Shown here piece after piece: positions 32,329 to 41,651 of a stretch of DNA of 64,000 nucleotides (position 1 is the first letter of the stretch; every line of letters starts with the position of its first letter). Source of the stretch: Suilimivivens aceti. GTDB taxonomy: Bacteria > Bacillota > Clostridia > Lachnospirales > Lachnospiraceae. Location: contig NZ_JAOQKJ010000005.1 in the NCBI RefSeq assembly GCF_025567405.1, positions 219,445 through 283,444 of the forward strand. Reading direction: 5' to 3'. The translations under genes were made by a program, and so were the position numbers. The notes under the pieces were generated by a model. The model was given only the letters and a program-made list of their open reading frames with translations, was not told where the DNA came from and made no database searches.

Positions 32329-34920
32329 ATGGAAGCGATCAGATTAGATCAGAATGGAATTTATATTAATGGAAAATATCAGACATTACTGGCATCCTCC
32401 CTGTTTTATTTTCGGATCCCGAGGGAGCGATGGAATGACAGGATGAAGCTGCTGAAAACAGCAGGTTATCAAGCTATTGATGTGTACTTTCCCTGGAATT
32501 ATCATGAAACAGCACCAGATGTCTGGGATTTTGAAGGAAATAAGGATGTAGAGAGCTTTCTAAAGCTGGCAGCAGAAAATGAGCTGTTTGTTATCGCACG
32601 CCCAGGACCATATATCTGCTCCGAATGGGATGGCGGTGCAATTCCTGCGTGGCTTTCGGAGAAAAAGGTTGCAGTCAGACAGGATGATCCAGGATTTCTA
32701 TCTGAAATGCGAAACTGGTATGCACATATCCTGCCAGTGCTTTCAAAGTACCAGATCGGACAGCAGGGAACGATCATCTGTATGCAAATCGAAAATGAAC
32801 TGGATTTTTATCGCTGCACAAGTCCTGTCAGTTATATGGAAAAGCTGAAAAGGATGGCAGAAGAATTTGGCATGACTGTACCACTTTTCTATTGCTGCGG
32901 ACAGAATGATCTGCTCCGCGGAGGTGGTCTGACACCAGATCTCTATACGGCATATAATGTATATTCTGATGGAAAAAATCCGGATCTTGAGGAAAGGGCA
33001 ATTCATCTGTATCATGCCGTACAGGAAAGAAGTATGCCATTCCTGGTGACGGAAACTAACAGAGAGCATAGCTATCTGAAGCGGCTTTTGGCATGTGGGG
33101 CGAAGCTCTTAAGTCCTTATAACCAGACTGCCGGATCAACCATGGATTTTTATAATGGAATTACTAACTGGGGGACAGAAGAAAATCCGGTAGCCTTGAT
33201 GGCTTCTGATTATGATTTCCGTTCCATGATCGGTTCAGCAGGTGAATGCAATGAGCAGATCTATCAGGCCCGTCTTCTGGCAGGACTTATCAGAAGTCTG
33301 GGAGAGTCTCTTGCCACAGCGAAGCCAGGATTTCATTCGGAGCTTTCTGTGCAGTCGGAAGGACAGATAAACAGGAAGGTACCTTTTCTGAAGCTGAAGG
33401 AAGGAGAATTGATTGAGCTTTCTGATCTGGAGCGGAAGCAGATGATTACCGTTCAGACAGAAAAAGACAGCTTTATGGTAGATATGAAGCCTCTTGAAAC
33501 AAGACTTCTTCCCTGGAATTTTCACATTTGCGGGGAATGTGTGATCCGACACAGCAATTATGAGATCGGATGGATCAGCCAGCAGAAGGATCGAACAAAG
33601 GTATGTCTTTATGGAGAGGGTCTTTTGGACTGTCTTCTTGACGGAGCAGAGGGAAGTTGTCGGATCCAGAAAGAGATGGAAGAGGAGGAGATTGTCTTTT
33701 CCTATGGAACTGTTGATTTTGTGGCAGGTTCCAGGGAACATATGGGAGCTGCCAGGATTCCGGGACTTCCGGATCTCGCCTGTCTGCCGGAAGAACAGAA
33801 GGATGACGGGAAAGAAGTCACCTTGTATGTTGGAGAGGCACAGCTTACTAAAGAGAATAGCATAAAAGCAGAAATTGCGCCTATGGAAAGCCTTGGGCAG
33901 TATCGGGGCATTGGATGCTATGATGTGACACTCGCTGCAGATGGTGAATACCTGATTGCAGGAGCTGCAGATCTGCTGACAATCCGTAATCAGAAAAGCT
34001 GTGAAACCCTGTATTCTAATGGAAATTGTCTGCGCAGGTTTTTTAAAAAAGGAGAGGTGCAGCTACAGACAGAAATCTGGGGACACAGTAATTTTGATGA
34101 TATCCGGTGTAAGAGTCTGCAGATGGGCTCTTTAAAGGGAATTTCAAAACTGATGAGGATTACCAGAAGGGAAGATATCAGTGAAAGCTGGCTGTTTGAC
34201 CTGGATGAAGGAGCATTTTCAGAAACTTGCTTTTTCAGACATTCCCCGTATAATACAATTATGGGGATCGATGGCTATAACCGTGCAGTATCTCCACTGA
34301 AAACCATTTATTCAAGATTTGTTGTTTCAGACAAGGACGAGGATGCCCTGTTCTTACATTTTGAGAAGGCAGATTGCTTGATCGCTGTTTATGTCAATAA
34401 TTCTCTGGTTTCTATGGTACAGAAGGACGACCCGTATGTGGATCTAAGTGCTTTTGCCGGAAGTGGGCGGATAGAGCTGACGGTCAGGATCCTTCGTAGA
34501 TATTATACAGATCTGGCAGGCAGAGTGACACTTTTGAGAGGCAGAACGATTAAAGAGTGTACCTATAGTGAGCTTTTGCCTCAGGCTGCGAAGGCCTTCA
34601 GGAATGTCGAGCTTCCACTCAGGCTGCAGAAGGGGGAAAATCGTTTCCTGAAGCTGCAGATGCAGACAGACAAGAAAGAAGTAAAGCTGTTCTTTAAGGG
34701 AAAGGATCTGAAACTGACGGTATATGCAGGTGGACACGTAGCGGGAAGGATCCTGCTGCAGGAGGAAAATATGCCTGTGGTTGCCGGTGGAAACCGGGAT
34801 GTGGTTTATCTGTGTGGTGAATGGTGCGGTGATGTGACCATATGGTGCCAGGCTACCGGGGAAAGACCGGTGTTAGAGGATCTCCGGATGGCAGAATACA
34901 GCAGTCTGCAGAAAAACTGA
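32329..34920 (+). CDS. GH35 beta-galactosidase
   Basis: An 863-residue glycoside hydrolase family 35 enzyme without signal peptide, so it acts on imported sugars. The catalytic barrel (about 1-320) shows P-W-N-Y-H-E near 63 and R-P-G-P-Y-I-C-S-E-W near 91; the acid/base is Glu157 (Q-I-E-N-E-L) and the nucleophile Glu242 (V-T-E-T-N). The rest forms beta domains typical of long GH35 proteins. It removes beta-linked galactose from oligosaccharides. It is placed between the ABC permeases and a GH51 arabinofuranosidase, fitting arabinogalactan-type side chains. Confidence 0.88.
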   Translation: MEAIRLDQNGIYINGKYQTLLASSLFYFRIPRERWNDRMKLLKTAGYQAIDVYFPWNYHETAPDVWDFEGNKDVESFLKLAAENELFVIARPGPYICSEWDGGAIPAWLSEKKVAVRQDDPGFLSEMRNWYAHILPVLSKYQIGQQGTIICMQIENELDFYRCTSPVSYMEKLKRMAEEFGMTVPLFYCCGQNDLLRGGGLTPDLYTAYNVYSDGKNPDLEERAIHLYHAVQERSMPFLVTETNREHSYLKRLLACGAKLLSPYNQTAGSTMDFYNGITNWGTEENPVALMASDYDFRSMIGSAGECNEQIYQARLLAGLIRSLGESLATAKPGFHSELSVQSEGQINRKVPFLKLKEGELIELSDLERKQMITVQTEKDSFMVDMKPLETRLLPWNFHICGECVIRHSNYEIGWISQQKDRTKVCLYGEGLLDCLLDGAEGSCRIQKEMEEEEIVFSYGTVDFVAGSREHMGAARIPGLPDLACLPEEQKDDGKEVTLYVGEAQLTKENSIKAEIAPMESLGQYRGIGCYDVTLAADGEYLIAGAADLLTIRNQKSCETLYSNGNCLRRFFKKGEVQLQTEIWGHSNFDDIRCKSLQMGSLKGISKLMRITRREDISESWLFDLDEGAFSETCFFRHSPYNTIMGIDGYNRAVSPLKTIYSRFVVSDKDEDALFLHFEKADCLIAVYVNNSLVSMVQKDDPYVDLSAFAGSGRIELTVRILRRYYTDLAGRVTLLRGRTIKECTYSELLPQAAKAFRNVELPLRLQKGENRFLKLQMQTDKKEVKLFFKGKDLKLTVYAGGHVAGRILLQEENMPVVAGGNRDVVYLCGEWCGDVTIWCQATGERPVLEDLRMAEYSSLQKN

Positions 34921-34945
34921 CAGGCAGCTTCGAGAGGAGAAGAGG

Positions 34946-36454
34946 ATGGCAAAATTGGTTATTAACGAAACAAAGAAGCTTGGAAAGATCAATGCTGAGC
35001 TCTACGGACATTTTTCAGAGCATCTGGGAAGGTGCATTTATGAAGGAATCTATGTGGGAGAAAATTCTGAGATTCCGAACAAAAACGGAATGCGGACAGA
35101 TGTGGTGGAGGCTCTGAAAGAAATGAAGATTCCGGTACTCCGCTGGCCGGGAGGCTGCTTTGCGGATGAATACCACTGGAAGGACGGTATTGGTCCCAAA
35201 GAGAGCCGCAAGAAAATGATCAATACGAACTGGGGTGGTGTGCTGGAGGATAACAGCTTTGGTACTCATGAGTTTATGGAGCTTTGTGAACAGCTTGGCT
35301 GTAAGACCTATATCAATGGAAATGTGGGAAGCGGCACCGTGCAGGAAATGTCAGAGTGGTTTGAGTATATGACCTTTGACGGTGTATCACCTATGGCAGA
35401 CCTCCGGAAGGAAAACGGCCGGGAGAAGCCCTGGAAGGTAGATTATTTCGGCGTAGGCAATGAGAACTGGGGCTGTGGCGGCAATATGACACCGCAGTAT
35501 TACGGCAATCTTTACCGCAGATACCAGACCTTCCTTAGGGACTATTCGGGAAAGGGTGAGACAGGGAAGATCTGCTGCGGGGCAAATACAGCTGATTACC
35601 ACTGGACAAAGGAAGTGCTGAAAACAGCCTTTGACCATACACCGCCGCATTTTCACGGCTATATGGATGGCCTTTCCCTGCATTATTATACAGTGCCGGA
35701 ATCGGACTGGGATCATAAGGGAAGTGCTACAGAATTTACCACGGGGGAGTGGTATAAGACACTAGCCAAGGCAGAGAAGATGGAAGAGCTGATCAAAAAG
35801 CATGGCGATATCATGGACTGCTATGATCCGGAGAAAAAGGTCGGCATGATGATCGATGAATGGGGCTGCTGGTTTGATGTGGAGCCGGGAACCAATCCGG
35901 GTTTCCTTTATCAGCAGAATACCATGAGGGATGCACTGGTAGCCTGCCTTTCCCTGAACATTTTCAACAAGCACTGTGACCGTGTGAAGATGGCCAACAT
36001 TGCACAGCTTGTCAATGTACTGCAGTCAGTGATCCTGACAGAGGGCGCCAAGATGGTACTGACTCCGACCTACTATGTATTCCATATGTTCCGTGGCCAC
36101 CAGGAGAGCGAGCTCCTGGACAGTACCCTGACTACAGAAATGGTCGGAGAAGGAGAGGATAAGGTGCCTCATATCAGCGAATCCGTTTCCATGGATGCAG
36201 AGGGCAATATCCTGATCACGCTTGGAAACCTTTCCTCAGAGGAAGCCGATACAGTAACAGTGCAGTTCATGGATAAGAAGATCTCACAGATAAAGGCGAG
36301 GATCCTGACAGGAGCCATGACAGCGCATAATACCTTCGATGAGCCGGACTGCGTGAAGGAAGAGGGTTTCACGGATTACAGGATCACGGAAGCAGGAGAT
36401 CTTGCCGTAGAGCTTCCGGCATGCAGCGTGGTACAGATTGAGATCAGAGCATAA
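34946..36454 (+). CDS. GH51 alpha-L-arabinofuranosidase
   Basis: A 502-residue intracellular enzyme of family GH51, normal length. The acid/base Glu173 is in G-V-G-N-E-N-W-G, the nucleophile Glu305 in M-I-D-E-W-G; R-W-P-G-G-C-F near residue 64 is the substrate-binding motif. It releases L-arabinofuranose from arabino-oligosaccharides. GAGAGGAGAAGAGG precedes the ATG. It overlaps the DUF6171 gene by one base. With the GH35 enzyme it forms the processing part of the locus. Confidence 0.95.
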   Translation: MAKLVINETKKLGKINAELYGHFSEHLGRCIYEGIYVGENSEIPNKNGMRTDVVEALKEMKIPVLRWPGGCFADEYHWKDGIGPKESRKKMINTNWGGVLEDNSFGTHEFMELCEQLGCKTYINGNVGSGTVQEMSEWFEYMTFDGVSPMADLRKENGREKPWKVDYFGVGNENWGCGGNMTPQYYGNLYRRYQTFLRDYSGKGETGKICCGANTADYHWTKEVLKTAFDHTPPHFHGYMDGLSLHYYTVPESDWDHKGSATEFTTGEWYKTLAKAEKMEELIKKHGDIMDCYDPEKKVGMMIDEWGCWFDVEPGTNPGFLYQQNTMRDALVACLSLNIFNKHCDRVKMANIAQLVNVLQSVILTEGAKMVLTPTYYVFHMFRGHQESELLDSTLTTEMVGEGEDKVPHISESVSMDAEGNILITLGNLSSEEADTVTVQFMDKKISQIKARILTGAMTAHNTFDEPDCVKEEGFTDYRITEAGDLAVELPACSVVQIEIRA

Positions 36455-36708
36455 TGGAACAGAGAATATGCAGGAGGTGTCTGGCAAAGGATATGCCGGA
36501 CGCCTCCTATTTTGACAATATGTATGAATATATCAGACAGCTTGATCCGGAGATCAAAGCGGAAGATTCTCTTTATGAAGAGAGGCTTTCCTTCTGTAAA
36601 GAGTGTGACCACCTGCTGAACGGTATGTGCCGGATCTGTGGGTGCTTTGTGGAAATGCGGGCAGCCATCAGGAAGAACCATTGCCCGGATATCCATGGGA
36701 AGTGGTGA
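36454..36708 (+). CDS. DUF6171 cysteine-rich protein
   Basis: An 84-residue small protein with eight cysteines: C-R-R-C at the start, then C-K-E-C, C-R-I-C-G-C and a final H-C-P-D. The spacing suggests one or two zinc sites. It matches the DUF6171 proteins common in Lachnospiraceae, function unknown. Its ATG shares a base with the GH51 stop, so it is translated from the same transcript. Confidence 0.75.
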   Translation: MEQRICRRCLAKDMPDASYFDNMYEYIRQLDPEIKAEDSLYEERLSFCKECDHLLNGMCRICGCFVEMRAAIRKNHCPDIHGKW

Positions 36709-36781
36709 GAAAATCCAGGAAGAGCAGTAGACGGGGCATAGGAAGAGAAAAAAGGTCTGGGATGCCCCGCCAGCACTGACA

Positions 36782-36811
36782 TTGACTTTCCATATCGGCG
36801 TAGTGTAAAAT
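36782..36811 (+). promoter_or_regulatory. Promoter of the sortase gene
   Basis: TTGACT (36782-36787), 18-bp spacer, TAAAAT (36806-36811), 43 bp before the GTG start. A hairpin GGGGCAT/ATGCCCC (about 36735-36770) just upstream may end the GH51-DUF6171 transcript. Confidence 0.7.
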
Positions 36812-36854
36812 ATTGACTACAGGGAATCCGGTATTGTGAAAGGGGAAATGGAAA

Positions 36855-37637
36855 GTGAAAAACAAATTATGGCTGATCGTGCTGATTGTTTCATTGGCAG
36901 CAGTAGTAGTATCGGGAATCAATGTATTCCGGCTGTCAAGAGAGTACCAGAAGGGCATCAATGAGTATCAGCAGCTGGAAAGCTATGCCTCTGTCAAAGA
37001 GGAAGCGCCGGTACAGGAAGAAAGCACAGAGGCAGAGGAAACAGAGGAAGAAAGTCTGATCCCGGTATCTGTTGACATCCAGTATGATGAACTGAAGAAG
37101 ATCAATGAAGATTTTGCTGGCTGGCTGTATTATGAACCACTGGACATCAGCTATCCGATCGTCCGTGGGAATGACAATGATTATTACACCCATTATACTT
37201 TCGAAGGGGAGAAGAATAGTTCCGGTGCGATCTTCATGGACTTTCTGAACAAGACGGATTGCAGCGATTACAATACGATCGTATATGGACATAATATGAG
37301 AAATGGAACCATGTTTGGTTCCCTCAAGAAGATGCTCAATGATTCTTCCATACAGGAAGAAAATCCGAACTTCTATGTGTTTACAGAAGATAAGGCTTAT
37401 ATGTATGAGATCTTTGCAGTGTATTTGACACAGGCAGATTCCAGAACTTATGACCTGATCCGGAATGAGGAGGAGCAGCAGGGCTTTCTGGATTATGTGG
37501 ATGAGACAGCAACCTGGAGATCAGATAAGGTTGTCAGTGCATCTGATAAGGTGATGACATTGTCTACCTGCCATGGACTTCACAGCAATAACAGAACTAT
37601 CATCCTTGGTGTATTAGTTGCCAGTGAAGACCGGTAG
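36855..37637 (+). CDS. srtB: Class B sortase
   Basis: A 260-residue membrane-anchored transpeptidase: one N-terminal membrane segment (about 5-25), a Glu-rich linker (48-70), then the sortase barrel. The catalytic cysteine is Cys239 in T-L-S-T-C, the histidine lies in Y-G-H-N-M-R-N-G near 146, and the arginine in N-N-R-T-I near 247. Sortase B attaches proteins carrying N-P-x-T-N or similar signals to peptidoglycan or joins pilin subunits. GTG start preceded by AGGGGAAATGG. No protein in this window shows a clear sorting signal. Its end overlaps the convergent pilus-locus gene by 24 bp. Confidence 0.92.
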   Translation: MKNKLWLIVLIVSLAAVVVSGINVFRLSREYQKGINEYQQLESYASVKEEAPVQEESTEAEETEEESLIPVSVDIQYDELKKINEDFAGWLYYEPLDISYPIVRGNDNDYYTHYTFEGEKNSSGAIFMDFLNKTDCSDYNTIVYGHNMRNGTMFGSLKKMLNDSSIQEENPNFYVFTEDKAYMYEIFAVYLTQADSRTYDLIRNEEEQQGFLDYVDETATWRSDKVVSASDKVMTLSTCHGLHSNNRTIILGVLVASEDR

Positions 37638-38066
37638 AGAATCATCCAGGGAAAGATCTGAAACGGTTTCCACTTCGAAACAGGTGATCCGGTACAAAGG
37701 ATCAGAAGAAGCAGCGGGATACAGCGGATCCAGAGAAACAACAAGTGCCTGTGTATCACTTATGGAATAAGAAAAAGTAAGAGAGTCCTGAAAAGACTCT
37801 TTTATTTTTTGCCTGTAATCCGCTTCAGAGGAACTTTCTTCATAAGCAGCAAGCAGTTCCTGATTCATGCGTGCCATTTCCAGGTTCGCCTTGCTGACTG
37901 CTTCGTAGTAGGCGGTGGTACGGGCAGAGAGCTTTTCACTGAGTCTGTAATCAGCAAGGGCACTGACTGCGGAAAGTCCGGCAAAGCACACCAGACAAAG
38001 GATCACAATGATAATCAGCAGGGAAGAAGCACCAATATTCATACCATAAGTTTTTTTCTTTTTCAT
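37614..38066 (-). CDS. Pilus-locus membrane protein, pilin-like
   Basis: A 150-residue protein with one hydrophobic N-terminal helix (about 12-36) followed by a helical, Glu/Ala-rich region and a small beta domain. It lacks the prepilin cleavage signature, but size, shape and position at the end of the minus-strand type IV pilus-like cluster suggest a minor pseudopilin or assembly protein. Its start overlaps the end of the preceding gene by 4 bp. Confidence 0.55.
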   Translation of the reverse strand: MKKKKTYGMNIGASSLLIIIVILCLVCFAGLSAVSALADYRLSEKLSARTTAYYEAVSKANLEMARMNQELLAAYEESSSEADYRQKIKESFQDSLTFSYSISDTQALVVSLDPLYPAASSDPLYRITCFEVETVSDLSLDDSLPVFTGN

Positions 38067-38539
38067 GGGCGGCTCCTTTGAAACAATGTAGTATCCAGAG
38101 AATAAATCACATCTCCAGAGGAAAACTCCGAGATCACGATATGGCAGGTGATAAGAGCCGGATCGGAGTCAGCGTAGAGCGAGATCGTCTGCTGGAAGAC
38201 AGCGGAAGCAGCCTCAGCCGGATCCAGGCAATCAAATTTATCTGTATAAAACAGAGTCAGCGTAGAGGTATTGTCACTGTCAGCGATGGCTGCTGTACCG
38301 GAGGATTCTCCGCATCCAAGGAGAGATGCCATTTTTTCGGGATCTCCGTTCGTGGCATAAAAAATCTCGGCAGTATTCTGTGCCAGAAGGATGCTGTGGT
38401 TCAGGGCAATGCTGCGTTCACTGATCATATGTGATTTCACAAAGAGCTGGATGCAGATTGTGGCCGCCAGCGAAAAGAAAAGAATGGCAATGATCAGTTC
38501 CATAAGGAAGAGGCCGGTTTTTCTGGCATTATTGTTCAT
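38063..38539 (-). CDS. Prepilin-like protein (minor pseudopilin)
   Basis: About 158 residues from the chosen start; an upstream in-frame ATG (38578) would overlap the previous gene more deeply. The N-terminus has a prepilin-type signature: T-G before L-F-L-M-E, with Glu at +5 of the mature protein, then a hydrophobic helix I-I-A-I-L-F-F-S-L-A. Such proteins are cleaved by a prepilin peptidase (not found here) and enter the pilus tip or a pseudopilus. A preceding G-G-A-G-G-T-type ribosome site lies in the upstream gene. Confidence 0.65.
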   Translation of the reverse strand: MNNNARKTGLFLMELIIAILFFSLAATICIQLFVKSHMISERSIALNHSILLAQNTAEIFYATNGDPEKMASLLGCGESSGTAAIADSDNTSTLTLFYTDKFDCLDPAEAASAVFQQTISLYADSDPALITCHIVISEFSSGDVIYSLDTTLFQRSRP

Positions 38540-39059
38540 TCGCAGCACCTCCTTCCTCGTTTTCCGCAGGAGAAACATACGGATCCGCTTTCAGACTCAC
38601 AGAAAGGCTGCAGTCGTCACCATCTGCTGTGTGGATCGTGATCTGCAGGAGATTATCCTGAATCCGGGAAACAGAAAAATCACTGACCGGAAGGATTTCC
38701 TGACCTGCAGAGAGGGAAAGAGGGGTATCTTCTCTTACCATGAGCTCCTTCAGATAGCCTTCATCCTCGTACAGCCAGGTGATATAGGCGGTATCCTGTA
38801 CCGTCTTTTGAAGCTTCAGGGCAGACCTTCCCTCCAGTGTGGAAGCTGTGATGGCACCGCTTCTGTCAGCCTGACGGATCTTTTCCGTCACATAGGCGAA
38901 GGAGGTTCTGTCATTGAAGTTGATTTCAGTGTTGGAGACTGTTTTGCCGTAAATATCGGCACCAATGGAGATCAGAAAAATGGTGGACAGGGCAAAAATA
39001 CAGAACAGACCAATGACAAACAGAATATCAATGATATGTCGTTCTTCCTGTTTTCTCAT
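38529..39059 (-). CDS. DUF4860-like pilus-locus protein
   Basis: A 176-residue protein with one membrane segment (about 10-33) and an external domain with the pattern F-A-Y-V-T-E-K-I-R-Q-A-D near 52, seen in DUF4860 proteins of Lachnospiraceae pilus clusters. The fold resembles GspJ-like minor pseudopilins, though no prepilin cleavage site is visible. It overlaps its upstream neighbour by 4 bp and the next gene by about 11 bp. Confidence 0.62.
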   Translation of the reverse strand: MRKQEERHIIDILFVIGLFCIFALSTIFLISIGADIYGKTVSNTEINFNDRTSFAYVTEKIRQADRSGAITASTLEGRSALKLQKTVQDTAYITWLYEDEGYLKELMVREDTPLSLSAGQEILPVSDFSVSRIQDNLLQITIHTADGDDCSLSVSLKADPYVSPAENEEGGAANEQ

Positions 39060-39394
39060 GAGTTGTCCTTTCTTGCGATAATCGTTACATTTGGGCGGAT
39101 ATTGGAGCCGACGGGCTGGTAATCCACAAAAAACAGGTCTTTGTCATAGGTAAGGCCGTAATGCTCTTCAATATAGGAAAGGCTTGGTGGATAATAACCC
39201 TCTACAGCATAGCAGTGGGTGATGTCCCGTTCCAGTGCTGTCTCCAGACTTTCCTGCTGCTTCTGCAGAGCAGAGTCCTGAATGGAGGACAGGGCAAGCA
39301 GAAAGACGATCAGGATGGCAGGGAAGAGCAGATATGGAATCCGCAGAAAAGACAGGGATATTCTTTTTTTCTGTGCAAACCGGTTGTTTGACAT
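39056..39394 (-). CDS. Small pilus-locus membrane protein
   Basis: A 112-residue protein: basic cytoplasmic start, one membrane segment (about 17-40), then a short domain with H-C-Y-A-V-E-G-Y-Y-P-P-S-L-S-Y, a pattern like the early part of type II secretion pseudopilins (G-x-Y-P). No canonical cleavage motif. Located 22 bp after the PilC/GspF gene on the minus strand, overlapping the next gene by 4 bp. Probably a pseudopilin variant. Confidence 0.58.
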   Translation of the reverse strand: MSNNRFAQKKRISLSFLRIPYLLFPAILIVFLLALSSIQDSALQKQQESLETALERDITHCYAVEGYYPPSLSYIEEHYGLTYDKDLFFVDYQPVGSNIRPNVTIIARKDNS

Positions 39395-39416
39395 AAGCAG
39401 ATCCTCTCTTTATACA

Positions 39417-40463
39417 TCAGCCGATGCTTGACATAATTCCCATCAGAGGCAGCAGGACGGACATCAGGATCAGACCGACTACCAGAGAAAGCAGGATGAC
39501 AAGGGTTGGTTCAATGATAGAAATAATATGGTCGAGCTGCTTCTGGGTTTCTTCATCGTACTTTTCGGATATTTTTTTCAGGACGAGATCTACAGAACCG
39601 GAGCGAAAGCCAACAGCGATCATACGGGAGTAAAGGCTTGAGAAGATCTGTGCGCTGGCAAGAGCCTCAGGCAGATTGGCATCCTTTTCAATCTCTTCCT
39701 TGCAAAGTTCTATTTTCTTTGACATTTCTTCGTTTTCCACAAGGTCAGCTACCATATCCAGTCCCTTATAAGTATCCATACCGCTGGTGAAGGCCAGATA
39801 CATGCCACTGGCAAAGCGCCCGGCAGCAACCTTTTCGTAGAAGCCGCTGGTCAGAGGAAAGCCTGTCAGAAAGCGCTGGATCCGGGTGCGGCCGGCAGGA
39901 CTTTTGTACATGAAGACGAAAACCGTAACAATCACCAGAAAGACCAGAGTAAGGATGAGGGAGTAACGGCTCAGGGTATTTCCTGCGGCAAGCAGGGAGG
40001 TGGCAAAAGGACTCATCTGCGTACCAAGCTGCTCAAATACCTGTGCAAAGATCGGAAGTACCTTTACGATCAGAACCACGATCACGAGAAACATCATGGC
40101 TATCATAATAAAGGGATAGGTGACAGCACTTTTGATACTGTCTGCAATGGTCTGCTCCCGTTCATAATATTCGGAAAGGGAAGTCAGGACATCGTCTGTA
40201 TTTCCAGATTCTTCACCAAGGGCGATCAGCTTGATCACATAATCAGGGAAAAGACCGGTTTCCAGAAGTGCCTCGTGGAAGCTGGAGCCTCTTCTGCAGG
40301 AATCGCTGATCCGGGAAAGCAGTTCCTGCCCCTTCGGATCGTGGGTGTCCTGTTTTAAGATCTCCATGCCCTCTGCAGGACCGATACCGGCCTTGATGAT
40401 CAGGGCTGTCTGTCCACAGAAGGAAGCGATTTCTTCATTGGAAAGGAGTTGCTTTTTACTCAT
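39417..40463 (-). CDS. Type II secretion / type IV pilus platform protein (GspF/PilC)
   Basis: A 348-residue inner-membrane platform protein with two GspF domains (about 15-140 and 215-338) and three strong hydrophobic segments (near 118-140, 165-185, 318-340). Typical elements are the first-domain G-x-x-x-x-A-L-L-E-T-G-L-F-P and E-x-G-N-T-D-D-V-L near 82. Platform proteins link the assembly ATPase to pilin polymerisation. No GspE/PilB ATPase, PilT or prepilin peptidase gene lies within this window, so they must be elsewhere. Confidence 0.9.
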   Translation of the reverse strand: MSKKQLLSNEEIASFCGQTALIIKAGIGPAEGMEILKQDTHDPKGQELLSRISDSCRRGSSFHEALLETGLFPDYVIKLIALGEESGNTDDVLTSLSEYYEREQTIADSIKSAVTYPFIMIAMMFLVIVVLIVKVLPIFAQVFEQLGTQMSPFATSLLAAGNTLSRYSLILTLVFLVIVTVFVFMYKSPAGRTRIQRFLTGFPLTSGFYEKVAAGRFASGMYLAFTSGMDTYKGLDMVADLVENEEMSKKIELCKEEIEKDANLPEALASAQIFSSLYSRMIAVGFRSGSVDLVLKKISEKYDEETQKQLDHIISIIEPTLVILLSLVVGLILMSVLLPLMGIMSSIG

Positions 40464-40494
40464 TGGAAGGTATTCTCCTTGTAAAGTGTAGTGA

Positions 40495-41424
40495 TTAGTA
40501 AATATATTTGGTGACGTAGTTCTTACCGTCTCCGATAAAGCTTTTTAATTCCTTTTCTCCTGCATTGGCAGCAAAGGTTGGATCCATAATGGACCAGTTT
40601 TTGCCGTCAAAGTGGATCATGCCGTTGACCCAGCCTTGATCCTCTACATAGGTACTGATCCAGGCATGGTAGGCATCTCCGGCATAACCGACCTCAAGGC
40701 GGGTCGGGATCTGCTGGGAACGCAGCATACCTGCCATGACACTGGCATAGTCAAGACAGATCCCTCTGCCAAGGGCAAGGATTTCGTCAGGGTTTGGGAC
40801 ATAGCCGCTTTTGACATTTTCGGCCTTGTCATAATCGTAGGTAATATTGGCAATGACGTAATCATAAATGCAGATAATGGCTTCCAGATCATCATGGGCG
40901 CCGGCAACAAGCGTCTGTGCCTCCCTGACGATCTGACTGTCTTTTGTAAAGGCTATATACTGATTCGGATAGAGATAAGGTCCCATTTTGTTTGTAATGG
41001 TAACTGTAAGATCGGTGGAAAAAACAGTGGCATACTGGCTGCCCTCCACATTTTCATAAATGCCGACCTGATAAGCACCGTCCCCTGCGGAAAGTGGAAA
41101 AGTGGTGTATCCGCCGGATGGAAGATCATAGGTATAGGTCATATAATCTGGTCCGGTAATCTGCAGCTTCACGGGTTTATCTTCTCCGTGCCAGGCTGCC
41201 ATCACATAGCCATCCTCTGTATGGGAGGCATCCAGTGAGGCGAGATCGTTGCCATACACAGTGATGCCATCAGCTACTGGGACAAGACAGACCGGGGTGT
41301 TATCCCGGATCGTAGTGGAGGCAGAAACATATTCCTTATGGGAGGAGCATCCTCCAAGTAAGAAGGCTGCCAGCAGAAGCAGGAAGTATATGATTTTAGA
41401 CCGTTTCTTTTGTAGTAATTTCAT
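40495..41424 (-). CDS. Transglutaminase-like lipoprotein
   Basis: A 309-residue exported lipoprotein (lipobox L-G-G-C, Cys26 from the chosen start). The C-terminal transglutaminase-like domain keeps a full catalytic triad: Cys in G-R-G-I-C-L-D-Y-A, His in D-A-Y-H-A-W, Asp in S-I-M-D-P-T-F-A. Bacterial members act as proteases, cross-linkers or peptidoglycan-linked enzymes. It sits between the pilin and PilC genes on the same strand. Upstream ATGs at 41460 and 41442 are possible, but only 41424 gives a compact signal peptide; none has a good ribosome site. Confidence 0.8.
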   Translation of the reverse strand: MKLLQKKRSKIIYFLLLLAAFLLGGCSSHKEYVSASTTIRDNTPVCLVPVADGITVYGNDLASLDASHTEDGYVMAAWHGEDKPVKLQITGPDYMTYTYDLPSGGYTTFPLSAGDGAYQVGIYENVEGSQYATVFSTDLTVTITNKMGPYLYPNQYIAFTKDSQIVREAQTLVAGAHDDLEAIICIYDYVIANITYDYDKAENVKSGYVPNPDEILALGRGICLDYASVMAGMLRSQQIPTRLEVGYAGDAYHAWISTYVEDQGWVNGMIHFDGKNWSIMDPTFAANAGEKELKSFIGDGKNYVTKYIY

Positions 41425-41511
41425 GCTCTGATTATAATACATTCCAGATTCTTTTGCCATAAAAAGAAATACAGTGCGGACGATGGATCCGTTTCGTAAT
41501 GAAATGACATG

Positions 41512-41537
41512 AAGCCGGGATCAGAAGACCCCGGCTT
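41512..41537 (-). terminator. Hairpin after the pilin gene
   Basis: AAGCCGGG and CCCGGCTT pair over 8 bp between the pilin stop and the transglutaminase gene. There is no T-run on the minus strand, so it could be a processing or attenuation hairpin that leaves the pilin message more abundant than the rest. Confidence 0.4.
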
Positions 41538-41651
41538 TGATATCTGCGTATTGTTCTGTGCTATATACTTTTTAATTGCTGGTTCACCTTTTCTACATCA
41601 AGCTGGGCTGACACCCTTTGCATACCGGAAGAATACCAGCCGAAAGGGAAC

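Noticed and set aside
38391..39122. 243-residue plus-strand frame across the pilus-like genes
   Set aside because: Antisense to two overlapping, coupled minus-strand genes that have membrane segments and a prepilin motif; no start signal of its own.
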